Notes: generated by a model not told the origin, from the sequence alone. Positions 44,343 through 53,568 are shown, numbered from the stretch's first letter. The stretch: DNA of 64,000 bases from Paenibacillus sp. FSL R7-0273 (GCF_000758625.1 NZ_CP009283.1:1747501-1811500), one strand, 5' to 3'. Translations and numbers: made by a program.

Positions 44343-46157
44343 TTGTCCGAATCCAAATTAACATACACCGGCTATCTTTTAGTTCATTTTATCGGGGAGC
44401 AGCCGGACGGTGAACAGGTCTACTTCTCATACAGCGAGAACGGCCTGCACTGGAAGGACTTGAACGGGGGCCTGCCGGTTCTGCGTTCAGAGCTCGGAGA
44501 AAAGGGAGCCAGAGATCCCTTTATCGTCCGCTCGCCTAAGGAAGGCAAGTTCTATCTGATTGCCACCGATCTCCGCATTGCCAGCGGCAAGGGCTGGGGT
44601 GCGGCTGTTGAGGAAGGGAGCCGCGATATTATCGTCTGGGAATCAGCCGATCTGGTGAACTGGTCTGAGCCTTGGCCGGTTACAGTCGGCGTGGAAGGCG
44701 CAGGCTGTGTCTGGGCCCCGGAAGCTATTTATGATGAGGCTGCAGATGAATTCCTGGTGTTCTGGGCTTCTGCCACACAAGAACCGCATGAGAACGCCCG
44801 TAAGCACAAAATCTACAGCGCGCGCACCAAAGATTTCCGGACCTTCAGTCCGGCAGAGAAATATATTGAGCGTGAGAACCATATTATTGATACCACGATT
44901 ATTGAGGCAAACGGTAAGTATTACCGCTATTCCAAGGATGAGACTACAAAGAACATCCGGGTAGAGGAAGGCGCCTCGCTGGATAAGGATGCTTTCAGCT
45001 ATGTTGACGCTCCGGTGCTGGAGGCCATCATGGGTGTGGAAGGCCCGGAAATCTTCAAGCTGAACGGCCGTGAGGAGTGGTGCCTGATTGTGGACCGCTA
45101 TGCGGAAGGCAAAGGGTATCTGCCGCTGCTGACCTCAGACCTCAGCAGCGGGGAATTCAGGGTGCTTGAAGACGGCGAGTTTGACCTTGGCAGCAGCAAA
45201 AAGCGCCACGGCGGCGTGCTGCCAATTACCTTTGAAGAATCCAGCCTGCTGCTGCAGGCATTCGGGGACGGCCACCAGGTGCTGCCGGGACAATTCGCTG
45301 ACCCGGATCTGGCCAAGTTCGGCGGCCGTTACTATCTGTATCCGACAACAGACGGCTTCACCGGCTGGTCGGGAACACAGTTCCATGTCTTCTCTTCGGA
45401 GGATCTGCAGCTCTGGAAGGATGAAGGCGTAATCCTTGATCTGGCGACCGATGATGTGCCTTGGGCTGTCAGCAGCGCCTGGGCTCCGTGCATCGCCACC
45501 AAGGACGGCCGCTACTACTATTACTTCTGCGGCAAAAAGCCGGACGGGGACAGCGCCATCGGTGTGGCAGTTGCCGATACGCCGATAGGGCCTTTCACCG
45601 CACAGCCGGAGCCGCTGATTACCCTGGAGCAGATCAAGCGTCTCGGGCTGGTTATGGGGCAGGCGATTGACCCGTCCATATATGTGGAGGAGGACGGCAA
45701 AGTGTACCTGCTGTTCGGCAACAGTCATGCCGCCATCGTTGAGCTGGGCGCTGATATGGTTACAGTGCTCGAAGACACGATGCAGAACCTGGAGGGCCTG
45801 CACGATTTCCGCGAAGCCGTGACGGTGCTTAAGCGGGACGGGCTGTATCACTTCACCTGGTCCTGCGATGATACCGGCAGCGAGGATTACCATGTCAACT
45901 ATGGCACGTCAGAGCAGCTGTACGGGCCTGTAAACTTCCAGTATACGGTTCTCAGCAAGAATAAAGACAAAAACATGCTCGGTACCGCCCATCATTCCAT
46001 CCTGCAGGACCCGGATAGCGGAAAGTACTGGATTGCCTATCACCGGTTCGTTACACCGCTCACCCGGTTCAATGATTATAAAGGCATTCACCGTGAAACG
46101 TGCATCGATCTCTTAAGCTTCGGCGGGGACGGGCTGATGCAGCCGGTGAAGCTGTAG
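44343..46157 (+). CDS. tandem GH43 protein (two propeller domains)
   Basis: A 604-residue protein made of two GH43-like propellers. The N-terminal one (about 1-300) shows GARDPFIVRSP (general base region), GCVWAPEAIYD and GVEGPEIFKLNG. The C-terminal one (about 310-604) shows QFADPDLAKFGGRYYLYPT, SSAWAPCIATKDGRYYYYF, AIDPSIYVEEDGKVYL and an LHDFREAVTVLKRDG segment with the likely acid Glu. Both seem to keep catalytic acidic residues. It may hydrolyse arabinan, arabinoxylan or xylan oligomers, perhaps with two specificities. The start is TTG behind AAGGAGGG; no in-frame ATG competes. No signal peptide. It lies 28 bases after the GH51 gene, so one operon. Confidence 0.85.
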   Translation: MSESKLTYTGYLLVHFIGEQPDGEQVYFSYSENGLHWKDLNGGLPVLRSELGEKGARDPFIVRSPKEGKFYLIATDLRIASGKGWGAAVEEGSRDIIVWESADLVNWSEPWPVTVGVEGAGCVWAPEAIYDEAADEFLVFWASATQEPHENARKHKIYSARTKDFRTFSPAEKYIERENHIIDTTIIEANGKYYRYSKDETTKNIRVEEGASLDKDAFSYVDAPVLEAIMGVEGPEIFKLNGREEWCLIVDRYAEGKGYLPLLTSDLSSGEFRVLEDGEFDLGSSKKRHGGVLPITFEESSLLLQAFGDGHQVLPGQFADPDLAKFGGRYYLYPTTDGFTGWSGTQFHVFSSEDLQLWKDEGVILDLATDDVPWAVSSAWAPCIATKDGRYYYYFCGKKPDGDSAIGVAVADTPIGPFTAQPEPLITLEQIKRLGLVMGQAIDPSIYVEEDGKVYLLFGNSHAAIVELGADMVTVLEDTMQNLEGLHDFREAVTVLKRDGLYHFTWSCDDTGSEDYHVNYGTSEQLYGPVNFQYTVLSKNKDKNMLGTAHHSILQDPDSGKYWIAYHRFVTPLTRFNDYKGIHRETCIDLLSFGGDGLMQPVKL

Positions 46158-46213
46158 AAGCAGCATGTATAGCGATATGAAGTAAATACAGATCAGCCAG
46201 GAGGTTGCCATAT

Positions 46214-47170
46214 ATGAAAGAAACCATTACCAATCCATTAGTCCTGCAGCGGGCAGATCCCAGTATCTACCGGCACAGTGACGGCTACTATTATTTTACC
46301 GCTTCAGTTCCCGAGTACGACCGGATTGAGCTGCGCAGAGCGCGGACTCTCGGGGAGCTGGCCGGAAGCGAGGCCGTGGTCATTTGGACCAAGCACATCA
46401 CCGGAATTATGAGCGGCTATGTGTGGGCGCCGGAAATTCATTTCACCGGCGGTAAATGGTATGTCTATTTCTCGGCAGGCAGCGATGATGCGCCTTTTGC
46501 ACAGCGTCTGTATGTGCTGGAGAACGGGGCGGACAATCCGCTTGAAGGCAGCTGGGAAGAGAAGGGCCGGATCTACACAGCCTGGGATACCTTCTCGCTG
46601 GACGCGACTACCTTTGAGCATAAGGGAAATCAATATCTGGTATGGGCCCAGGAGGACCCGTCGGTCCAGGGGAATTCCAGCCTGTTTATTTCAAAGATGG
46701 CTAACCCGTGGACACTGGAGGGCAGTCAGACTGTGCTGACCCGGCCGGAATATGACTGGGAAATCATCGGCTACCGGGTTAATGAAGGCGCGGCCATTCT
46801 TAAAAAGAACGGGAAGATCTTCCTGACCTACTCTGCCAGCGCTACTAACCATAATTATTGCATGGGCATGCTCACGGCAGCGGAGGACAGTGATCTGCTG
46901 GATGCCGGCTCGTGGACGAAATCCCCGGTTCCTGTCTTTACATCAAGCGAGGAGACCGGACAGTATGGACCGGGGCATAACAGCTTTACAGTGTCTGCTG
47001 ACGGCTCGCAGGAGCTGATCGTCTACCATGCCAGAAACTATAAGGAGATTACAGGTGATCCCCTGTTTGATCCAAACCGTCATGCCCGTGTACAGCCGGT
47101 GGAATGGGATGAGCAGGGTCTGCCGGTCTTCGGCCTGCCGGTACCTGACGGCAAAGCACTGGAAGTCTAG
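46214..47170 (+). CDS. GH43 glycosidase (arabinofuranosidase/arabinosidase-like)
   Basis: A 318-residue single-domain GH43 propeller. Catalytic motifs: base Asp in QRADPSIYRH, pKa-tuning Asp in FSLDATTFE, and acid Glu in YRVNEGAAIL. It also has GYVWAPEIHF and YGPGHNSF. This pattern resembles the GH43 branch acting on alpha-L-arabinofuranosides. The ATG at 46214 is chosen because AGGAGGT ends exactly where an alternative upstream TTG would start. No signal peptide, so cytoplasmic. Last gene of the GH51-GH43-GH43 operon; the three together could strip arabinose from imported arabinan and arabinoxylan oligomers. Confidence 0.87.
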   Translation: MKETITNPLVLQRADPSIYRHSDGYYYFTASVPEYDRIELRRARTLGELAGSEAVVIWTKHITGIMSGYVWAPEIHFTGGKWYVYFSAGSDDAPFAQRLYVLENGADNPLEGSWEEKGRIYTAWDTFSLDATTFEHKGNQYLVWAQEDPSVQGNSSLFISKMANPWTLEGSQTVLTRPEYDWEIIGYRVNEGAAILKKNGKIFLTYSASATNHNYCMGMLTAAEDSDLLDAGSWTKSPVPVFTSSEETGQYGPGHNSFTVSADGSQELIVYHARNYKEITGDPLFDPNRHARVQPVEWDEQGLPVFGLPVPDGKALEV

Positions 47171-47248
47171 TAAACAGATAAACCGCATGCTGCCGGGAAC
47201 GCTCCGGCAGCATATTTAAGTGAAAAAACGTCACCTAATCCAAAACAA

Positions 47249-47295
47249 AAAAAGGGATGCCCCTCAGCCATTGCGGCCAAGGGGCATCCCTTTTT
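47249..47295. terminator. bidirectional terminator
   Basis: AAAAAGGGATGCCCCT pairs perfectly with AGGGGCATCCCTTTTT, a 16-bp stem around a 15-base loop, between the convergent GH43 and M14 genes. A second hairpin without a T-run (CTGCCGG-GAACGCT-CCGGCAG) lies near 47191. Confidence 0.9.
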
Positions 47296-47305
47296 ATAGT
47301 ATAGA

Positions 47306-50300
47306 TTATTGCAGGTTGATGATGTTGCTGATGATGACGGCGGCCTGGGCGCGGTTGGCAATGCCTTTTGGCGCGAAGGTGTCAGCTGTCATCCCTTTAA
47401 CAATACCTTCCTGGGTAAGCAGCGCTACAGCGTCTTTACCGTAGGAAGCGATGCTTGCTTTGTCCTTGAAGGCTGCAAGGGCAGCATCGGCATTGGTAAC
47501 CGATTTGCCTTTGAGCTTCGTCAGGGCATTGGCGGCGATAATCGCCATTTCTTCACGCGTAATGGAACGGTTAGGCTCGAACTTGCCGTTGCCTACACCG
47601 TTAACCAGACCGTTCTGTACGCCGGCGGCAACATAGCTGTATGCCCAGCTGGTATCGGCTACATCACTGAAGTCAGCCGAAGCATTGTCCAGCGGCAGAG
47701 CGAAGGCGCGGACGATCATGGTGATGAATTCAGCACGGGTAACCTCCTTGAGCGGTGCGAAGCTGCCGTTGCCTACGCCGTTAATAATGCCTTTAGCGCT
47801 TAGCTCTTCAATTGCAGATGCGGCCCAGGTTACTTTACCCAGATCGGTGAAGCTGGCCGGAGCCGGTGTTGCTGTCGGCTGCGGTGTTTCGGTTGGTGCC
47901 GGTGTTGCAGTCGGTGCCGGAGTTGCAGCAGGTGCGCCTGTGCCCGGACTAACCGGCTCGGCTTCCAGTACACCGTTATCCAAACCGTCAGCTTCTGTAG
48001 CTGCCGGAGCGGAGGCGTAGATTGCATTAGCCAATAGTCTGAACTGGTTCTGCGGGTGATACTTGTTAAGCAGGTCATTGGCGAACAGGGTTACATGAAT
48101 GCTGTCAGTCTGGTAATCCAGGGCCAGCACCTGATCTTTGGCAGCGTCGCTGTTCGGCCACCAGCCGGCTTTGAAGAAGTCATCTCCGGTTCCGTATTTC
48201 GCCAGAATTTCAGCGCCTTCCGGAACAGCTGTGATGTAGGCGGCAGATACAGTATACAGGTATTCACTTTCATCATAAGGAGCAGTGATCAAGCTGTCCT
48301 GTGAGATTGTTGCTTTGAACAAGCCCTCGTGCGCGGCTGCTCTGTTCGCCTTGTTCACCGGATTGGCAAAATCCAGACCAGGCAGAATATTCAGAGCTTT
48401 AACGCTGCTGAGGATCGTACGGCCATACCCGATGAAAGGCTTGCCGCTGGCGATCAGGTTAGTACCGGAGTTAACCAGTACGTCCGCTGCAGCTGTGTTG
48501 GAGGTTACCTTGAAGCCCAGATCGGCCAGAATGAAGGAAGGTGCTCCCGCAATCGCTACATTTGCCGGCTTCAGCAATTTACCTGTTTTGTCACCTGTTG
48601 CATAGAACGGTACAATGTCCAGCAGGTATTTGGAGGCTACAGTCCGCAGATTGGATCTGGAAACCAGGAAGCTGCCTTTTTCATAGCCGGCACCGCCGTT
48701 ATCAAGCAGGGTTACCGCTTTTTTGTTCAAGAGCAGCTCGTTAACTGCTTTGACCGCATCGTTGTTGCTGTTGCGGATTACGTAATTTTGCGAGAAGGGA
48801 TATTGATCCAGGCTCGTTGCCGGAATCACAACGCTGCTCACCTGTGTAGTTGTACCGGAAAACGCACCTTCAGTGCGGCTGATATAACGGTCAAATCCGC
48901 GCATATCGGCAAAGTTCTGGACGGTATCGGAATACATGGCATCAAAGTCGGATACATCCAGTCCGTCATACAATACCAGGTTGGCAAAGCCCCGTTTAGC
49001 CTGGTGCATATTCACGACATACGTTCCTGGAGGATAAATAATTCCGTCTACGGTTACAGAAATAGCAGTCTGTTCAACCTTTACACCGTTACGGAGCAGG
49101 TACTGCACCATTTTATAAGTTTCCAGCGCATTCTTCTGCAGGTCCTTGGCTACAGGAAGCACATAGTACTCAGGGAAGAAGTTTGTTGTTTCAGTTTCGC
49201 GCTCACGGCCGATCGATTCGTACTGGGCGTTTACCAGAAATTCATCAACGTTTTTGTTATCTTCATTGTTAAGGCCGCGCTTGAAGATTTCGAGCTGGTT
49301 CAGGAACAGCTCTTGTTTGTTATCCTGTACATAATTGGTAGCCGCCAGAGTTGCATAGTAGAAAGCATCCAGCGAATCTTCATTCAGCTCCGGAACCTCG
49401 ATGGTGTGTCCAAGAGCACCCTGGTGCATCGCATATACAGCAGTGTATGCCGGGGAAGCATCGTCCCAGCCGGTAGCGTTGCCGTACGGATCGGAGTAAT
49501 TCGGATTTTTCGCTAATTCTTTTGCTTCCAGATAAGGAATGTGGTACTCGTCGTATTTGGTATTAGCGATACCGGCATTACCCATTGCTTTAGCCTGTTC
49601 AACCATGTTGTCGATAACCAGATCATATTCAATGTTCGGGTCATGCGGCGGAGTACAAGGCTCGATCAGGAAGCCGCTCACGAAGCCGTGCATATCCAGG
49701 AAGCTCAGCGGAGTCCATTTGGCGATCTGCGCTGTAACAGCCTGAGTCTCAGGTTGTGTCTGGTAAGAGTTGTCGCGGTTCGGGTCGAGCAGGGTGGAAG
49801 TCGCACGGGTATTGAGCGCACGGCCGTCCGGATTCTCTACATAGTCCAGCAGGAAAATCACATTGTCCAGCGCCTTGTCGATGTCGAGGGCCACCGGAAT
49901 TACATTTTTGTCTTCATCTGTTGTATCATAGTTCACGATTTTTTCTGTCATCAGTGTTTCCAGGAACTTGATAATAACGTCTACGCCATTGGCTTCATCC
50001 GCATGGATGTTGTTCAGCCAGATCGGCACTTTATAATCCTGAAGCTGGCCGCTCTTGATCATTTCCTGCAGCTTGGCAGGGTCGTTGTTCATCAGCGGCA
50101 GCGTTTCGTTCAGATATTGATCTACGGATGCTTTGTCCTTGGCGACGATGGAGAAGTGGATCGCCCGTCCCTGTGTGGACGTTCCGATCTGCTGGTACTC
50201 CACATAGCGGCCGTATTTGTTGTTGCTGTCGGCGGTAATTCTATCAATGGCCGGCTTGATTTCATCATATGTATGATAGGTATCATACGGGTTCAGATCC

Positions 50301-50857
50301 ACCTGCTGCTCTACCAGCACATCGCCGGCAGGTGTTGTTGCAGTCAGGTTGTATACCCCTGCAAGCTTCACATATTCAGCCCGTACTCCGCTGACGGCCA
50401 GGTTCACACCGTATGGCATATCGAAGTATACCAACGCGGTTACAGTAGAAGCGGCAGCAGGCTCATAGGATACTTTTACAAAAGGGTCTCCCGTATAAGC
50501 TCTAACATTAGAAGCGTTATTCCATTTCTTCCATTCGGCCAGCGGCTTCATTTCCTCCGCCGTTCTGCCGAAGGTCCAGCTAAGCTGGTCTGCTGTAACG
50601 CCTTCAGGAAGGGTCAGCGTAACCGGCATGGTTCTGGCTTCGGTCATCGAGGCCTGGTAGACCTCTTCCGATACAGTAGCTGGCTGATAGACGGTTTCTG
50701 ATACAGTAGCTGAATTACCGGAATCTGCGGATACCGGTGCTGTCAGAGCCTGAGGCTGAATTTCGGTAACAGCTGCTCCGGCGTAGGCTGACGGAATAAT
50801 TCCGGATAATGCCAGGGTTAATGCGATTAATAAGGATAAAAATTTCTTAGTCATCAT
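47306..50857 (-). CDS. secreted M14 zinc carboxypeptidase with three SLH domains
   Basis: A 1183-residue exported protein. The signal peptide MMTKKFLSLLIALTLALSG ends near PSAYA. A near-duplicated motif (ATVSETVYQPATVSEEVYQ) follows. The M14 domain (about 190-520) has zinc ligands His285 and Glu288 in NNIHADEANG, the substrate region YVENPDGR, the third His in FLDMHGF and catalytic Glu in GHTIEVPE. A long middle region, not recognised, leads to a Pro/Thr/Ala linker (PAPTATPAPTETPQPTATPA) and three SLH repeats for wall attachment (each ends in TRAEF, TREEM or NRAQA). It probably trims peptides at the cell surface. GGGAGG precedes the ATG. Single-gene unit. Confidence 0.9.
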   Translation of the reverse strand: MMTKKFLSLLIALTLALSGIIPSAYAGAAVTEIQPQALTAPVSADSGNSATVSETVYQPATVSEEVYQASMTEARTMPVTLTLPEGVTADQLSWTFGRTAEEMKPLAEWKKWNNASNVRAYTGDPFVKVSYEPAAASTVTALVYFDMPYGVNLAVSGVRAEYVKLAGVYNLTATTPAGDVLVEQQVDLNPYDTYHTYDEIKPAIDRITADSNNKYGRYVEYQQIGTSTQGRAIHFSIVAKDKASVDQYLNETLPLMNNDPAKLQEMIKSGQLQDYKVPIWLNNIHADEANGVDVIIKFLETLMTEKIVNYDTTDEDKNVIPVALDIDKALDNVIFLLDYVENPDGRALNTRATSTLLDPNRDNSYQTQPETQAVTAQIAKWTPLSFLDMHGFVSGFLIEPCTPPHDPNIEYDLVIDNMVEQAKAMGNAGIANTKYDEYHIPYLEAKELAKNPNYSDPYGNATGWDDASPAYTAVYAMHQGALGHTIEVPELNEDSLDAFYYATLAATNYVQDNKQELFLNQLEIFKRGLNNEDNKNVDEFLVNAQYESIGRERETETTNFFPEYYVLPVAKDLQKNALETYKMVQYLLRNGVKVEQTAISVTVDGIIYPPGTYVVNMHQAKRGFANLVLYDGLDVSDFDAMYSDTVQNFADMRGFDRYISRTEGAFSGTTTQVSSVVIPATSLDQYPFSQNYVIRNSNNDAVKAVNELLLNKKAVTLLDNGGAGYEKGSFLVSRSNLRTVASKYLLDIVPFYATGDKTGKLLKPANVAIAGAPSFILADLGFKVTSNTAAADVLVNSGTNLIASGKPFIGYGRTILSSVKALNILPGLDFANPVNKANRAAAHEGLFKATISQDSLITAPYDESEYLYTVSAAYITAVPEGAEILAKYGTGDDFFKAGWWPNSDAAKDQVLALDYQTDSIHVTLFANDLLNKYHPQNQFRLLANAIYASAPAATEADGLDNGVLEAEPVSPGTGAPAATPAPTATPAPTETPQPTATPAPASFTDLGKVTWAASAIEELSAKGIINGVGNGSFAPLKEVTRAEFITMIVRAFALPLDNASADFSDVADTSWAYSYVAAGVQNGLVNGVGNGKFEPNRSITREEMAIIAANALTKLKGKSVTNADAALAAFKDKASIASYGKDAVALLTQEGIVKGMTADTFAPKGIANRAQAAVIISNIINLQ

Positions 50858-51395
50858 AAACCTCCCAGTGTCTTGTTATGTAATAGATTGCTGCCGGAAA
50901 GGCAGACGGCTTCTGCGTATGCAGATTTATGCATCCCTCCTGTAGATTCGCACGGCAAATCTCCCATGAATATGTAATATTCACATTGCGTGTGACGAAT
51001 TAATATACATAAAACACATTTAATATACATATAGAAAACTATAATATAGTATTTTAATTAAAATCGGAAGCTTTTTTTATAGATTTATGTTAAAAGATTA
51101 TATTTTCAAAATGATAACGCTTAAAAACTATATTGTTAACAATCTGTTATTTCGTGCTGAAGCAATCCACCGAATGTCCCAAGAAATGGAACGGTGACAT
51201 AGTCCTTAACGCTTATCCGGCGTCCGCCGGTTGCATGGGCTCATTACTAAGGATTCATTTTCTGCAAACAACGGCGATTAAGGCTATGAACCTTCTCTTG
51301 CAGGGCTTAGAATACTATCTATCGGATGTATGATCATCCATTTCGATCCGGCAGGACTGCGCAATAAAGGGAAGGAAGGCGGGGTGATCCCATAG
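50858..51395. other. 538-base AT-rich intergenic region
   Basis: The gap between the divergent M14 and HD-GYP genes. It holds two copies of TTAATATACATA (51000 and 51020), a cre-like site at 51112 and long A/T runs. A possible 66-codon frame at 51133 has no ribosome site and no protein character, so I do not call it. The promoters of both genes must be here, but none is unambiguous. Confidence 0.6.
51112..51125 (+). promoter_or_regulatory. candidate CcpA (cre) site
   Basis: TGATAACGCTTAAA fits the cre consensus TGWNANCGNTNWCA at 13 of 14 positions. It lies about 270 bases upstream of the HD-GYP gene and about 255 bases upstream of the divergent M14 peptidase gene, so either could be the target. 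Confidence 0.4.
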
Positions 51396-52463
51396 ATGTC
51401 GTTAGAGGCATATGATATTTTTATAGGAAAAAAGCTGAGCAGCAATATTTACAGCACGGAAGGGATTTTATTAATCTCGAAGGATACGGTTCTGCTGCAG
51501 AGCCATATCGACAAGCTGGCGAATTTCCGGATCAAGCTTAGAGTTGTAGAGGAAGCTGTTGAAGATACCGGGGAGGAAGAGGAAGCCGCGGAAGCCCAGG
51601 CCGGCCCCCGTCCCTCCAGCATAGAATCACGGCAGAAGGCCAAAGCCGCCGAGAGGCATCTTCAGGAGATTGACAGGCTGGTGAGGGCTAACGGGATTGT
51701 TCCGATTGACGATGTAGAGGAGAAGGTCCTGCCCTTCATAAAAGACACTGCGAAGCGGTTCAATCTGTTTCAGGTTTTCTCGGAGTTCAAGGAACAGGAG
51801 GATTACCGTTACAAGCAAAGCATGGGTGTTGCAGTCATTGCCACCTCACTTGGCAGACGGCTGGGCCTGGATGATGAGGAGATGGAGCTGCTGGCAACCG
51901 CTGCCTGTCTGTATGATATCGGCTTGGTCCGGCTGCCATCCACACTGGTCACGAAGCCGGGCAGGCTGGACAAGCATGAGTTTGAGATTATGAAGCAGCA
52001 TACCGTTCTCGGATACGAGCTGCTGGCGAATTCCGAAGTAGATCCCCGTGTCGCACTGGTCGCCCTGCAGCATCATGAAAGAGAAGACGGCAGCGGCTAT
52101 CCCAATGGGATAAAAGGGGATCAGATCGACCGGCTGAGCAAAATCGTTACGCTGGCAGATATCTATATGGCCATGATTTCAGACCGGCCGCACAGGCCTG
52201 CGGTTTCTTTCTTTGAAGTCATCAACAGTATTCATGAAGGCATTATACATAAGCGCTTTGATTCTATCATAGGCATGACGTTTCTGGATTCGCTGCTGGC
52301 CAGCCAGGTCGGCTGCGAGGTGTCGCTGACAGACGGAAGAATGGGCCGGATTGTACTGACCAATGTCAATTATCCGACAAGACCGCTCATTGCGTTAACG
52401 CAGAATGAATTCATTGATTTGAGCAAAACCAGCGAGGTGCATATCAGGGATGTAATCGGCTGA
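51396..52463 (+). CDS. HD-GYP domain protein with degenerate metal site
   Basis: A 355-residue protein: an N-terminal region (1-60) resembling the small beta domain found before HD-GYP, an acidic linker (EDTGEEEEAAEAQ), helices, then an HD-GYP domain (about 130-290). HD-GYP enzymes cleave cyclic di-GMP. Here the first His of the metal site is Gln141 (YKQSMGVA) and the HD pair reads Tyr173-Asp174 (CLYDIGL). The later motifs are intact: MKQHTVLGYELL, QHHEREDGSGYP and ADIYMAMISDRPHR. Activity is therefore doubtful, and it may bind rather than cleave the nucleotide. A GGAAGGAAGGCGGGG tract precedes the ATG. Single gene, with a terminator after it. Confidence 0.88.
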   Translation: MSLEAYDIFIGKKLSSNIYSTEGILLISKDTVLLQSHIDKLANFRIKLRVVEEAVEDTGEEEEAAEAQAGPRPSSIESRQKAKAAERHLQEIDRLVRANGIVPIDDVEEKVLPFIKDTAKRFNLFQVFSEFKEQEDYRYKQSMGVAVIATSLGRRLGLDDEEMELLATAACLYDIGLVRLPSTLVTKPGRLDKHEFEIMKQHTVLGYELLANSEVDPRVALVALQHHEREDGSGYPNGIKGDQIDRLSKIVTLADIYMAMISDRPHRPAVSFFEVINSIHEGIIHKRFDSIIGMTFLDSLLASQVGCEVSLTDGRMGRIVLTNVNYPTRPLIALTQNEFIDLSKTSEVHIRDVIG

Positions 52464-52488
52464 CGGGACCATGCTATATTAGCCAAAG

Positions 52489-52523
52489 AGAGCAGCTTTT
52501 CTCAGGAGAAGCTGCTCTTTTTG
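52489..52523. terminator. bidirectional terminator
   Basis: AGAGCAGCTT pairs with AAGCTGCTCT around a ten-base loop and is followed by TTTTTG. It lies between the HD-GYP gene and the convergent AraC gene. Confidence 0.85.
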
Positions 52524-52557
52524 TGCGGAATTCTGAGCCGGCGGATAAGCACGCTGA

Positions 52558-53421
52558 TCAGATACGGTGCAGCTTCCGGTATTCACGGGGCGGTACGCCC
52601 GCAATATGCTTGAATACCTTGCCGAAATGCGTGAGGCTGTCGAAGCCGCAATGCTCGGATACAAGCGTTACACTCCAGCCGGTCTCCCTTAGCAGCCGCT
52701 CCGCCTCTCTTACCCGGATGAGATTTACGTATTCCGTATAGCCGAAGCCGGTGATTTTTTTGAAGCTGCGGCTCAGGTGGCTTTTGCTGATATAAAAGGC
52801 TTCTGCGATATCGTCGAGCTGCAGGGCTTCCCCGTAATGCTGGTTGATGTGGCGGACAATCTCTGTCACCTTGCGCTGTGCGGGTGAAGTCAGATCCTCC
52901 GGCTGGGCGCCGTGCTTCCGGACGGTCCTGGCAATGAAGAGCAGCAGCTCGGCCGTCACATTCTGCAGCTTGAGTGTATAGCCCGGTGCCTGCCCGTTCA
53001 TCTCCTCCAGCATGGAATACAGCATTTGCTCCACCTGCAGCTGCTCCTGAAGATTCAGCCGGATTACCGGAGTATGCCGGATAAACGGGGCGAGCAGCAG
53101 CTCCTTCTCTTCCGGCCGAAGCGCCTCAAAAAAGCCGGGTGAATAATACACCACAATCCGTTCATGGTTTGGCCTGCCGGACTCTGAGGTTTTGTGCAGG
53201 GCATTGGATTCGACCAATACGAGGTCTCCGGGCCGGATATGGTAAGCGGTGTCTTTTACAAAATAATTCCGTTCACCCTGGAACAGATAGAAGATCTCAT
53301 GCTGGAAATGGTAATGGTTGCTGTTCATGGAATAAGGGCCGGTGCGCCGGTCGAATTCAAGCTTGAAGGGGTCCAGATCGGTACCGAAGCGCAGGATATC
53401 AGGATAGAGCGGGGCAGTCAT
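52558..53421 (-). CDS. AraC family transcriptional regulator of the rhamnogalacturonan cluster
   Basis: A 287-residue AraC regulator: cupin domain (NSNHYHFQHEIFYLFQGERN and RPGDLVLVESNALHKT) and two helix-turn-helix motifs (LQLDDIAEAFYISKSHLSRS and WSVTLVSEHCGFDSLTHFGK). The ATG at 53421 is chosen because AGAGGAG lies just upstream; an earlier in-frame start would bury that site. It is divergent from the GH105-YetA-GH28 operon with a 147-base shared region, so it probably activates it. Its ligand may be an unsaturated rhamnogalacturonan disaccharide (inference). A TATAAT box for its own transcription lies at 53460-53455 on the minus strand. Confidence 0.88.
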   Translation of the reverse strand: MTAPLYPDILRFGTDLDPFKLEFDRRTGPYSMNSNHYHFQHEIFYLFQGERNYFVKDTAYHIRPGDLVLVESNALHKTSESGRPNHERIVVYYSPGFFEALRPEEKELLLAPFIRHTPVIRLNLQEQLQVEQMLYSMLEEMNGQAPGYTLKLQNVTAELLLFIARTVRKHGAQPEDLTSPAQRKVTEIVRHINQHYGEALQLDDIAEAFYISKSHLSRSFKKITGFGYTEYVNLIRVREAERLLRETGWSVTLVSEHCGFDSLTHFGKVFKHIAGVPPREYRKLHRI

Positions 53422-53568
53422 ACGGAACTCCTCTCTTACTAAAGGATAATGATTATTATAGCAAAATAAATGGAATATAACTGTATTATGCCTTTTATTG
53501 CGGAGTAATCCCACTTTTATTGTGTTAGTCTGGTTACGACTCGCAAGAAGCCTATACGGGAGGACGAT

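Noticed and set aside
51131..51395. c-di-GMP riboswitch before the HD-GYP gene, and a 66-codon frame at 51133
   Set aside because: The GEMM core motifs are absent, and the short frame has no ribosome site or family resemblance.
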